NCBI GenBank assembly: GCA_025062325.1
Contig: JANXAL010000132.1
Coordinates: forward strand, 1 to 43,346
Length of the DNA: 43,346 bases
Origin: Roseiflexus sp.
Lineage (GTDB): Bacteria > Chloroflexota > Chloroflexia > Chloroflexales > Roseiflexaceae
Reading direction: 5' to 3'
Positions 8,505 to 16,559 of this stretch are shown in pieces. Position numbers and translations under genes: made by a program. How positions within the stretch are numbered: the stretch's first letter is position 1; the number at the start of each line of letters is the position of its first letter. Under the pieces are notes generated by a model, which saw only the letters and a list, made by a program, of their open reading frames with translations, did not search any database and had not been told where the DNA came from.

Positions 8505-8541
8505 GCTGTGTGATGCGTCATTCGCTCACACATCACACAGC
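8505..8541 (-). terminator. Hairpin with T-rich tail between pufC and bchG (partial terminator)
   Basis: Perfect 11-base arms GCTGTGTGATG (8505-8515) and CATCACACAGC (8531-8541), about 28 bases past the pufC stop. On the minus strand the hairpin is followed by ATTCTTGTTTTAG, which is terminator-like. It could limit read-through from puf into bchG/bchP and protect puf mRNA ends. Confidence 0.6.
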
Positions 8542-8568
8542 ACGCATCACACCTCCGCGACGCCAGGA

Positions 8569-9534
8569 TTACGGCGTGCTCGACAGCACGGCGGGCACCT
8601 GACCTGGCTTGGCGGCGCCTGGCGGAATCCTGGCGCCTTGGTGGCAGAGCCAGCAGGACGGGCTCTTGCCAGCCATGATGCCATCAGCGATCCGCCCGCC
8701 TGGCGCAACATACGTCTCCTGAATATGCTTCGTCATCTGGAGCATAATCTGCGCATGGTTCTTCTGCGCAATTTCGTAGCTTGGGAAGTAGCGCGCATTA
8801 TGGCAGAAGGTGCATCCTTGCCCCATGCTGACGTTGAAGTGATACATCGTGAACTGATTCCGTTCCACCTCGTGGTTCGAGATATCCTTCCGACCAGTGA
8901 CGACCAGGCCGCCAGGGTAATCGAGGTCGAGCGGCAGACGCCAGTCATTCGGCAGGGTATTCATAATCTCGATCGGATACGGCTCCAGTCCTGCCGCCTT
9001 GCCGTAGTGGCAGGTCGCGCATGTGATCTGATAGTTGCCGACTGAAGCTGGCAGCTTAGCAGTATAGTTCTGATTCAGGTCGGCCGTCATCAGCATCATC
9101 TTGCGCGCCAGCGTCTTTTTCACTGCGCCTGGATAACCCTCTTGCTGAGCGAAATTAGCGATGTTGTGGCAGTAGCTGCAATCGACTTTCAAGCCGCCTG
9201 AAACCTGCGCCACCATGTACGCCGAGATCTGTGCTGTGGTCATTCCCTTCAGCACCTCCACTGCCTGCGGCTGCGGATTGGCGGCGATGTACGCATTCAT
9301 CGCCGCTAGCGATTCGGCAGTGATATAATCCGACGTCGGCTCCTGCGTGTAATTGACATAGATCGCACTCTGGATCGGCGGTGCGGGCGCCGGGACGATT
9401 GTGTAAAAGATCCACCAGAAAATCGCGATACTCGCCACGGCCATAACGACCGAGATGATTCCGGCCACGATGTAGAACCTGCCGCGGACGGTATTCGTGA
9501 TTTCCGGAAAGAGCGTTGGAGGCTGCTGGATCAT
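8569..9534 (-). CDS. pufC: Reaction-centre tetraheme cytochrome c subunit PufC
   Basis: A 321-residue membrane-anchored cytochrome that reduces the photo-oxidised special pair. Four CxxCH heme sites are visible at Cys119 (CSYCH), Cys172 (CATCH), Cys241 (CTFCH) and Cys294 (CWLCH). A single hydrophobic segment at about residues 20-47 anchors it; there is no lipobox, so the helix probably stays uncleaved. The gene follows pufLM by 87 bases. The ATG at 9532-9534 has GAGGAAGAG upstream. Methionines in the MMLM, YHFNVSM and MLQM stretches are plausible axial ligands (inference). Confidence 0.96.
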   Translation of the reverse strand: MIQQPPTLFPEITNTVRGRFYIVAGIISVVMAVASIAIFWWIFYTIVPAPAPPIQSAIYVNYTQEPTSDYITAESLAAMNAYIAANPQPQAVEVLKGMTTAQISAYMVAQVSGGLKVDCSYCHNIANFAQQEGYPGAVKKTLARKMMLMTADLNQNYTAKLPASVGNYQITCATCHYGKAAGLEPYPIEIMNTLPNDWRLPLDLDYPGGLVVTGRKDISNHEVERNQFTMYHFNVSMGQGCTFCHNARYFPSYEIAQKNHAQIMLQMTKHIQETYVAPGGRIADGIMAGKSPSCWLCHQGARIPPGAAKPGQVPAVLSSTP

Positions 9535-9582
9535 GGCTTCTCTTCCTCTCTAGCAATGCTGCGGACGAGCGCCGCCGCGCGC

Positions 9583-9611
9583 GGCGGGCGAATGCAGCGC
9601 ACCCGCCCGCC
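9583..9611 (-). promoter_or_regulatory. GC hairpin between pufLM and pufC
   Basis: Arms GGCGGGCG (9583-9590) and CGCCCGCC (9604-9611) with a 13-base loop lie in the 87-base gap. There is no T-run after it on the minus strand, so an mRNA-stability role is more likely than termination. Confidence 0.4.
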
Positions 9612-9621
9612 ACAGACGCGC

Positions 9622-11547
9622 TTACCGGAAGACATACTGCGCCCAATCGGGGTTCGGCCAGGGCGCCACGATCTTGGCCGCCTCACCCCACGCATACCAG
9701 TCGGGCACAAGCGTACCGCTCAGGAACAGGCCAATCGCGCCGGTAATCGCCGTGAGCGCCGCGAACCACCATGCCCAGATGTGAATGTTGTACGAGTTGG
9801 CGTTCCAGCCCATCACCCAGCGCCAGAAGAGTTGGGCGCGCTGCGTGCCGGGACCTTCCGCCATCATCTCGGTGAACTCCATCTCCGGTTTCCACTTTGA
9901 GGTGGCGACGATCGTCGCGCCATGCATGGCCAGCAACAACGTCGATCCGAGCAGGAAGAAGATCGAGAGCATATGGAACGGGTTGTAGTAGAAGTTGCCC
10001 CAGTGGATGCTCACGTAGTTCGTCCAGTCCAGGATCGCGCGGAAGCCATGGCCCGGCGCGGCGCTCCAGTTGCCAAGCGCCAGCGGGTGGAACAGATAGA
10101 TGACGAAGTAGAGTGACAGCGCCGAGGCGAATCCCCACGCCAGGTGTGTGCCGAGACCGGTTGCCTTCGCGCGGGTGTAGAGGCGCGCCCACCAGGTCAG
10201 CACCGAAATGTGCAGGAAGAAGGTCGCTGCCAGCCACGCGCCGCCCTTGTCCCACGGCACGTCCCAGCGCAGACCGTACTCGGTCGGCGGCGGATAGACG
10301 GCCAGATTCCAGAACTCGCGCAAGTAGACGATTGCGTTCCAGTTCACCTGACGGCCGTAGTCCACCAGAATAATGAACGCGCTAGCGAAAAAGGTAACGA
10401 ACGAAATAACACCCCACAACCCAACGTAGATCGGACCAACCTGCCCCTCGCCAAGCAGGCGCTGCATCCAGCCAACGTGTCCTGGCGGCTTGGCAATCGT
10501 TCCCTCCAGACCGTCGCGATACTCCTCATCGTGTAGATCGATCGGACCCGGCGTCTGACGTTCACGCCCCAGCACCAGACCGACTCCCAGCAGCGCCAGT
10601 CCGGCTGCCAGCACTCCCTGACCAACGCCATTCCAGATCGGCATCTTATCCCAGAAGCCCCAGAAGGCGTTCCAGTCCTTGACGAACGTGCCAGACAGGA
10701 AGATGCAGAGGTTCGAGAAGAGCACCGACGCGGCGCCCGTCCAGAAGGCGACGCGGTGGATGCCGATCTCGCCGATGCTGTAGCCGAGGACGTTGCGCCA
10801 GAAGACGTGGATGTTCTGATCCGTGATATTGCGCTTCGCCTCGCTCAACACCGCCGAACCGTGCATGTGCAGGAACAGCGTTGACGCGAAGAGCAGCGTG
10901 ATACCGATAGCGTGGAACGGATTGTAGAAGAAATTATAGTACTGATAACCGATATTCGACACCCAGTCCAGATGGTGCGTGATGCCGAGCGGGAAGCCAT
11001 GCCCCCAGGCGCCCATTGCGATCGGACGCAGGAACTGAAGGGTAATCCAGGACGACACGACTGCGCCGAACGCGATCGGCACCTCCATGCCCATATCAAG
11101 CTTCAGGCTAATATCGATCTGCCGCAATAGCCACCCGACAAACGCGATCGTTGCCGAGACCACGGTCAGGAACCAGAAAAAGCCAGGTTTAGCGGGATCG
11201 ATGTTCAAGCCTTGCGATACGGGCGGCGGCTCGATGCGCATCGCCAGGATATTGAGCGTCCCCTCGTTGACCACACCCTCATACAGATAGAACACCACTC
11301 CGAGTATGATGCCGATTATCGAGATCGCGCCGAACAGCCCGACATAGAAGCGGCCAATCCAGAAGTCGAACGGGTCGACCCCGAAGAAGCGCGCCGCGAG
11401 GGTCTTACCGGGCCGCTTGTAGAACTCCTCGATGATCGAGAACGGGATAACCTCTGCGGATGCTGCCTGCGAGCCTGTGGAGGAAATCGCCTCAGCGGGG
11501 AGAGTCTCTCCACTCGGCAGCGGCAGCACGCGTGGCACAGCGGACAT
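9622..11547 (-). CDS. pufLM: Fused photosynthetic reaction centre L and M subunits
   Basis: One 641-residue frame holds the L subunit (about 1-320) followed by M (about 321-641), the two bacteriochlorophyll-binding proteins of a type II reaction centre. In the L part, HHLDW (accessory pigment), NPFH (special pair), HMHG and a later GIHR (iron) are visible. In the M part, NPFHML and MHGATIV are the matching sites, but the accessory-pigment histidine is replaced: the segment reads AILDW (about nt 10030). A leucine there is known in Chloroflexus-type reaction centres, where bacteriopheophytin replaces the M-side accessory bacteriochlorophyll. The L-M fusion is a known Roseiflexus trait. About ten membrane helices are expected in total. 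Confidence 0.96.
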   Translation of the reverse strand: MSAVPRVLPLPSGETLPAEAISSTGSQAASAEVIPFSIIEEFYKRPGKTLAARFFGVDPFDFWIGRFYVGLFGAISIIGIILGVVFYLYEGVVNEGTLNILAMRIEPPPVSQGLNIDPAKPGFFWFLTVVSATIAFVGWLLRQIDISLKLDMGMEVPIAFGAVVSSWITLQFLRPIAMGAWGHGFPLGITHHLDWVSNIGYQYYNFFYNPFHAIGITLLFASTLFLHMHGSAVLSEAKRNITDQNIHVFWRNVLGYSIGEIGIHRVAFWTGAASVLFSNLCIFLSGTFVKDWNAFWGFWDKMPIWNGVGQGVLAAGLALLGVGLVLGRERQTPGPIDLHDEEYRDGLEGTIAKPPGHVGWMQRLLGEGQVGPIYVGLWGVISFVTFFASAFIILVDYGRQVNWNAIVYLREFWNLAVYPPPTEYGLRWDVPWDKGGAWLAATFFLHISVLTWWARLYTRAKATGLGTHLAWGFASALSLYFVIYLFHPLALGNWSAAPGHGFRAILDWTNYVSIHWGNFYYNPFHMLSIFFLLGSTLLLAMHGATIVATSKWKPEMEFTEMMAEGPGTQRAQLFWRWVMGWNANSYNIHIWAWWFAALTAITGAIGLFLSGTLVPDWYAWGEAAKIVAPWPNPDWAQYVFR

Positions 11548-11645
11548 CGTGTGCTCTCGCTTTCTAGCGTACGGATTGGCTTACGCGAAGATGGTACGTC
11601 TCCACAGGCAAAGCCAGCACCTGGATCCACCTATGGCGTAAAGAC

Positions 11646-11687
11646 AGGACAGGGGCCGAGCGCTGCCACGTGTCAGCCCGCTGTCCT
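11646..11687 (-). promoter_or_regulatory. Intercistronic hairpin between pufA and pufLM
   Basis: Arms AGGACAG (11646-11652) plus GGGC (11653-11656) pair with GCCC (11676-11679) and CTGTCCT (11681-11687), with one bulged base and a 19-base loop. It lies inside the 241-base gap between pufA and pufLM. In Rhodobacter, hairpins in the same position protect pufBA mRNA and raise the antenna-to-reaction-centre ratio; the same role here is inferred. Confidence 0.6.
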
Positions 11688-11788
11688 CATCTCGTTACGA
11701 GCGCCAGGCAGAATGAACGACGTCCTTCAGAACTTGAGCCGACTGACTGCACCCGGGCCGGATGCGACGACATACCGCGCAGGGCGGA

Positions 11789-12124
<336 letters not shown>

Positions 12125-12244
12125 TCATTGCTGCCTGACCGGCTCTCGCAGCAACGCGCTGCGTCATAATGTCTGCCCGCGCAGGTCACTCCTGTCGCTC
12201 CTTGCATCCGAGCATGCCGAAGCTCCATAGTGTCAACAATATTA

Positions 12245-12260
12245 CGCGGGTTTCACCGCG
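12245..12260. promoter_or_regulatory. Inverted repeat at the puf transcription start (candidate operator)
   Basis: CGCGG (12245-12249), 6 bases, CCGCG (12256-12260). It begins immediately downstream of the minus-strand TATAAT, so it covers the expected +1 position. A bound protein there would block initiation. Confidence 0.45.
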
Positions 12261-12290
12261 ATTATACCGCTGAAAAAGCAACCTCGTCAA
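12261..12290 (-). promoter_or_regulatory. puf operon promoter
   Basis: Read on the minus strand: TTGACG (12290-12285), 18 bases, TATAAT (12266-12261). This is a strong sigma-70-type promoter with the predicted start near 12254, driving pufB onward. Confidence 0.7.
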
Positions 12291-12392
12291 TCAAAACATC
12301 TTACACATATACTATGCAAGGGTTATGCAGATCGTGTGCAGAAGCCAGAGTTGCGAAGTTGTAACACTGCGTCAGAGTATGCACTACAGCGT

Positions 12393-12420
12393 TTGACATT
12401 CCCTCTGCGTATACTATAAT
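12393..12420 (+). promoter_or_regulatory. Consensus promoter of the MerR/B12 regulator gene
   Basis: TTGACA (12393-12398), 16 bases, TATAAT (12415-12420): both hexamers are perfect. The predicted start lies near 12427, about 185 bases before the ATG at 12614. Confidence 0.7.
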
Positions 12421-12613
12421 AAAGCCCTACAGTCCTAGCCAAAAGGAGGGGAAGAAGCGAGGAACCTTGCTTCACCCTGCTATCGCCGCTGCCGTGTCGC
12501 AGGGTGATCTGCGGCGCTGACCGTGTGCGTGGCATTGCTCCCCGGCTCCTTTGCTCTGCAAACGCCGCGGCGCGCATGCCGACGCTTGACCGTTCTAGAG
12601 ATGGAGAACCCCC

Positions 12614-13615
12614 ATGTTGGAGCAGGTCCATCGCCTGCTGGCGCTGTCCGACGTCCCACGCTACAACATCAAGGCAGTCGTTCAGCAGACCCAGGTCAAT
12701 GTTTCGACGCTACGCGCATGGGAGCAGCGCTATGGCGTTCCGCGCCCGACTCGTTCCGATCACGGTCACCGGCTCTACTCGCAGCGCGACATCGAGATCA
12801 TCAAGTGGCTGAAACAGTGCACGGAGGAAGGTCTGGCGATCAGTCAGGCAGTTGCGCTCTTGCGCGATATCAGCGATGCGAGCAATCTCGCATCCCGCAC
12901 CCCGCCTCCGCCTCCGCCGACGCTCGCTGAAGCGGGCTGGCCCGACCTCCGCACCCAACTGACCGAGGCATTACTCAGCACCAACCTGCGCCAGGCGCAC
13001 CTGCTGGTCAATACCGCAGTTGCGCTCTTCCCAATTGAAACCCTGGTGCTCGATCTGTTCCAACCGATGCTGATCGAGATCGGTGAACGCTGGGCGCAGG
13101 GCGACGTCTGCGTTGCAGAAGAGCGCGTGGTGACCAACTTTGTACGTCAGCGGCTTCTCGGGTTGCTGCAGATCCATGCGCCGTTCGCCACCGGTCCGCG
13201 CCTGATTGCCGGGTGCGCGCCGGAAGAACAGCACGAGATTGGGCTGATCATGTTCTCGCTGCTCATGGAACAGCGCGGCTGGGAACTGATCTACCTGGGA
13301 CAAACGGTGTCGGCGGAAGGGTTGGACGGCTTTCTAGTGCGCTTGGCGCCAGCGCTTGTCTGCATGTCGGTCTCGATGGCGGAGCATATTCCCGGCTTGC
13401 TGGAAATTGCACGGATCGTTGAAAACCGTCGCCGCCATCGGTTGGTGTTCGCGTATAGCGGTCAGGTGTTCGACCGCCATCCTGAACTTCGAGGGCGCAT
13501 CCCTGGAATCTTTTTGGGCAACGATTTGCGCGAGGCGGTGATCCGGGCCGACGATCTCGGCGAGGAGATTGATCCGGAGCGCTGGGCGCGACAGGCGCAC
13601 CTCTTCCGCCATTGA
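12614..13615 (+). CDS. MerR-type regulator with cobalamin-binding domain (CarH/LitR-like)
   Basis: A 333-residue protein with a MerR winged helix (residues 18-85: VSTLRAWEQRYGVPRP, HRLYSQRDI), a proline-rich linker (96-103), a four-helix B12-binding cap (about 108-190) and a Rossmann B12 domain with the lower-ligand motif EQHEIG (His207), SVS and SG. In CarH the cap carries W-H and W-x9-E-H; here it reads Trp160-Ala161 and Trp160-x9-Glu170-Arg171, so the upper-ligand His of light-state CarH and the paired His are missing. The ATG has GGAG 7 bases upstream. Divergent position beside pufB suggests control of the puf operon. Whether it senses light or cobalamin alone cannot be read from the sequence. 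Confidence 0.88.
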   Translation: MLEQVHRLLALSDVPRYNIKAVVQQTQVNVSTLRAWEQRYGVPRPTRSDHGHRLYSQRDIEIIKWLKQCTEEGLAISQAVALLRDISDASNLASRTPPPPPPTLAEAGWPDLRTQLTEALLSTNLRQAHLLVNTAVALFPIETLVLDLFQPMLIEIGERWAQGDVCVAEERVVTNFVRQRLLGLLQIHAPFATGPRLIAGCAPEEQHEIGLIMFSLLMEQRGWELIYLGQTVSAEGLDGFLVRLAPALVCMSVSMAEHIPGLLEIARIVENRRRHRLVFAYSGQVFDRHPELRGRIPGIFLGNDLREAVIRADDLGEEIDPERWARQAHLFRH

Positions 13616-13674
13616 TGGAGATGGCGGACCGGACGACGAAGCGTTCAGGAAGCGGCTCACGTTGCGCCTGCCAT

Positions 13675-13744
13675 GTAGAGCCGTTGCGGTGCGCTGTGGA
13701 GCCGTTGCGTTGCAACGGCTTCCGCTGCATTGTAACGGCTCTAC
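13675..13744. repeat. Nested palindromes after the MerR/B12 gene
   Basis: Outer arms GTAGAGCCGTT (13675-13685) and AACGGCTCTAC (13734-13744) enclose an inner hairpin GCCGTTGC (13701-13708), 3-base loop, GCAACGGC (13712-13719). It lies between the regulator stop and the next start, and may terminate transcription or be a mobile palindromic repeat. The element GAGCCGTTGC occurs twice within it. Confidence 0.55.
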
Positions 13745-13784
13745 CGTATGGTTCTCCACGAAAGCGGCGCTAGAAAGTGCGATT

Positions 13785-14228
13785 ATGCGCTCCTTGACGA
13801 CGTGGCTGTCCAGTCGTGGGCCAGAGGTCGCCCAGGCGCTCGATCAACGTCGTGAAGCCATCTGCAATGCGGTCACCAATCGTCTTAAATCGACCTTCTC
13901 AGGGTTGCTGGCAGACATTGAGTCGCGGCATGGCGGTCAGTATCAGCAGATGACGTTCAGCCGCACGCCACTGCGCCTCCACCGGCTCTTGCTCGTTGCG
14001 CTCGCGCTTCAGGCGCCATCGGTGCTACAACGGGAGGTTGAGTGGAGCGTCCGACTGCTCCTGCGCTACGGCGTCACTCAGCATCATATTCAGTCGATGG
14101 TGCGCTGGTACTTTGAGGCAGCACAGCGCGAAGTCGCGCTCGATGATCAGGACCGCGACCACCTAGCGGCGCTCGAGGAAGCGATCCTAGCAACGATCTA
14201 CTCGATTGAAGACGAGTCATCGCCATAA
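13785..14228 (+). CDS. Helical protein of unknown function downstream of the MerR/B12 regulator
   Basis: A 147-residue protein that I do not recognise. From MRSLTTWLSSRG onward it is predicted to be almost entirely alpha-helical, with conserved-looking aromatic and basic positions (VEWSVRLLLRYGV, MVRWYFEAAQREVAL) and an acidic C-terminus; no membrane segment is seen. The frame stays open further upstream, but that part crosses the palindromes and is unlikely to be coding. The chosen ATG has only a weak purine-rich site. It is same-strand with the B12 regulator, 169 bases downstream, so it may share its transcript. The helical character is reminiscent of sensory or partner domains, but I assign no function. 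Confidence 0.6.
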   Translation: MRSLTTWLSSRGPEVAQALDQRREAICNAVTNRLKSTFSGLLADIESRHGGQYQQMTFSRTPLRLHRLLLVALALQAPSVLQREVEWSVRLLLRYGVTQHHIQSMVRWYFEAAQREVALDDQDRDHLAALEEAILATIYSIEDESSP

Positions 14229-14254
14229 TGCACAAGCATGTTTCTCGGAGCAGT

Positions 14255-14340
14255 TGACGCAAAGACGCAAAGGCGCAAAGTTTTGCAATCAAGGCTGCAA
14301 ACCTGCAACCTCTCGCGCCTTCGCGCCTCTGTGTCAGCCT
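14255..14340. repeat. GCAAAG-type low-complexity repeat
   Basis: Three imperfect 9-base units (GACGCAAAG, GACGCAAAG, GCGCAAAG) are followed by a GC-rich complementary stretch with two CGCGCC-containing units, so the RNA could fold back. It lies between convergent genes and may act as a bidirectional terminator. Confidence 0.4.
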
Positions 14341-14355
14341 TTCTAAGCAGACTGG

Positions 14356-15309
14356 TCACTGCTGCACCTGCGCCTGCTGCGCCTGCGCCTCCTCGATAAA
14401 CGCCTGTTCCATCGCCTGCCATTCAGGCGGCGGCGTCTCATCAACCGCTTCGGCAAAGGTCTCAACCAATGCAACGCGCACGGCGACATCGAGTTCGCTG
14501 GTCGCCTGCCCTTTGTACACGCCGCGCGACGGCGGGACATCGGCGTAGTCGCGTCCAACGGCGACGCGAATGTGACGTGAACCGGCGATCAGGTTGTTCG
14601 TTGGATCGAACCCAACCCATCCCGCCCCCGGCAGCAAGGCTTCCACCCAGGCGTGGGTCGCGTCGGGCTCCGAACGATCATGATCTTCCGTGCGATGGAA
14701 GAGGTAGCCGCTAACGTAACGGCAGGGGATGCCAAGCATGCGCGTTAGCGCAATCATAATATGGGCAAAATCCTGGCAGACGCCGCGACGGGCGCGCAGT
14801 GCGTCATCGACCGGTGAATGAACGTGGGTGCTGTTGGGAGCATACTCGAAGGCATTGTAGATGCACGTGTTGAGCCAGCAAAGCGTTGTTAGCGGATCGT
14901 TGCCGCGTCGCAACCCGATCTCTTCAGCAAAGGCGCGCAGCAGATCACTTGGGTAGGCAAACCGACTGGGTTGCAGCATATCCCACTGCTCGCCACTGGC
15001 AGCCAGAGCGTCGAGCGTGGACCAGGCGTCACCGTCGAGTGCGGGAATCGGCGGCGGCTCGACGACTTCTACCAGCGCCTCGGAGATCACGGTGAGCAAT
15101 TTGTGGCGCCCGGGCACGTTAAAGTGATGCACCGTATTCCCCAGGATATCGCGGTAACTGAAAATGGTCGTCCGCGGGATCGTGGTCATTTGAAAGCTGT
15201 GGAGGCGTTGATACCCGTCGCTGCGCGGCTGCATCCGCACCTCCATCACGCTTTCGCTCACTGGCGAGCTGTAACGGAAACGAGTCAGATGTCGGATATG
15301 GTATATCAT
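14356..15309 (-). CDS. Transglutaminase-like cysteine peptidase/ligase
   Basis: A 317-residue protein with a bacterial transglutaminase-like N-terminal beta domain (1-90) and a papain-fold core (about 150-240). The catalytic triad is visible: Cys178 in RRGVCQDFAH, His219 in DATHAWVE and Asp235 in GWVGFDPTNN. The C-terminus has a Gln/Ala-rich tail. Proteins of this type recur with circularly permuted ATP-grasp and alpha-E proteins, the arrangement seen here, and are thought to cleave or transfer peptide bonds on a shared product. It begins 290 bases after the alpha-E gene on the same strand. The substrate is unknown. Confidence 0.88.
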   Translation of the reverse strand: MIYHIRHLTRFRYSSPVSESVMEVRMQPRSDGYQRLHSFQMTTIPRTTIFSYRDILGNTVHHFNVPGRHKLLTVISEALVEVVEPPPIPALDGDAWSTLDALAASGEQWDMLQPSRFAYPSDLLRAFAEEIGLRRGNDPLTTLCWLNTCIYNAFEYAPNSTHVHSPVDDALRARRGVCQDFAHIMIALTRMLGIPCRYVSGYLFHRTEDHDRSEPDATHAWVEALLPGAGWVGFDPTNNLIAGSRHIRVAVGRDYADVPPSRGVYKGQATSELDVAVRVALVETFAEAVDETPPPEWQAMEQAFIEEAQAQQAQVQQ

Positions 15310-15599
15310 GGATCAGGGGTTATAGGTTGGGGGTTATTGAATCTCTCCTGCCTTCCACTAACCTCAGCGCCTTCGCGTGACTCACGATACGCCGCGTGCA
15401 CTGCACCGCCTCTCGCCGCACGGCTGCCAGCGAATACAGAAGCGAACACCCGAATGGAAGCGAATGCCACAGGCGTGTCGCTTGCCGGTCTGCTCTTTCC
15501 CGCGTTCAACATGCAACGTGCAATGTGCAACGGACGCCTTTGCACCTTCACGCTGCAACCTTTGCATCCTCTCACCTCTCGCCTCTCACCTCTTACCTC
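15310..15599. other. Repeat-filled gap between alpha-E and transglutaminase genes
   Basis: No convincing gene. It contains GGGGTTAT-type units (15312-15340), GTGCAA/TGCAACG repeats (about 15508-15560) and at 15567-15605 an imperfect tandem array of CTCTCACCT-like 8-9 base units. Confidence 0.5.
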
Positions 15600-16559
15600 T
15601 CACCTGAGCGCCTCATCGGCGGAGTAACTGATGCATGCCTGATAAAGCGCGTCGTGCACTTGCATACACATGCGGCGGATGGTCATCAGATACGTATGCA
15701 TGTCCATCATGATCTCGTCCACCTGCCCATAATCAAGCGCGGCGCGCAGGCGACCCGCGAGGCGTTCAACGCGCGCTGTAGCGCGCGGGACGCTAGATCG
15801 GCTGATCGCCTGCGCCGCCTCCTGGATCATATCAGCCGCAAAGCGGATAGAACGCGGGAACTCGGCGTTCAGCAGCAGGAATTCGGCTACATCTTCCGGG
15901 TGCACGCTAGCGGTGTACACCTTACAGTACGCCTCGAACGCCGTGCAGCTTTTCAGCAGACTCACCCACTCAAAGTAATCGAGCGAGGCGGCGTCCTGCG
16001 AGTCAAGCGTGCAGAAATGCACATCGAGCAGCGTTGCCGTCGCCATCGCGCGCTCCAGGTAGCGCCCAATCTGAATGAACCACCATCCCTCATCGTGGCT
16101 CAGAGTTGCGTCAGTGATGCCCTGAAACAGGTGAACGCCCTCTTTGACGGCGCGGAAAAAGAGGTGCGGCTCACCCGACCACATCTCTTCCATTGAGGTG
16201 GCGCGCAGGTACAGGTAGAGTCGGTTGACCTGCTCCCACATCTCGGAGCTGATGCGTTCGCGCACCTGTCGTGCATTTTCGCGCGCCGCCGTAACACAGG
16301 CGATAATCGAGTCGCTGTTGGTCGTGTCGAAGGTGTATGCCTGGGTTATGGCGTAGGGCGAAACATCATCGGCTGCTAGCGGACTGTGTAACGCCGCAAG
16401 GAGGCGTCGCCAGCGCCGTCCGGCGGCAGTTGGCGTCAGGTCGAGCGCGCTGTGCAGGTGAACATCAAGCAGGCGCGCCGTATGCTCGGCGCGCTCCAGA
16501 TACCGCGCCATCCAGAAGAGGCTATCGGCGACGCGGCTGAGCATTGGCGTTTTAGTCAT
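15600..16559 (-). CDS. Alpha-E domain protein (DUF403)
   Basis: A 319-residue, all-helical protein of the alpha-E family, recognisable by the N-terminal [27 protein letters not shown] segment (Arg/Glu-rich active-site-like cluster) and by repeated [11 protein letters not shown] and [10 protein letters not shown] helices. In the proposed pathway it works with the ATP-grasp ligase and the transglutaminase on a peptide-like product; the chemistry is unproven. The ATG at 16557-16559 overlaps the ATP-grasp stop by 8 bases, so the two are translationally coupled. The longer upstream reading frame belongs to the neighbouring gene. Confidence 0.88.
   Translation of the reverse strand: MTKTPMLSRVADSLFWMARYLERAEHTARLLDVHLHSALDLTPTAAGRRWRRLLAALHSPLAADDVSPYAITQAYTFDTTNSDSIIACVTAARENARQVRERISSEMWEQVNRLYLYLRATSMEEMWSGEPHLFFRAVKEGVHLFQGITDATLSHDEGWWFIQIGRYLERAMATATLLDVHFCTLDSQDAASLDYFEWVSLLKSCTAFEAYCKVYTASVHPEDVAEFLLLNAEFPRSIRFAADMIQEAAQAISRSSVPRATARVERLAGRLRAALDYGQVDEIMMDMHTYLMTIRRMCMQVHDALYQACISYSADEALR

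Noticed and set aside
12323-12631. 102-residue minus-strand frame in the puf/regulator gap
   Set aside because: It crosses the promoter region, has no ribosome site, and its protein has no pattern.
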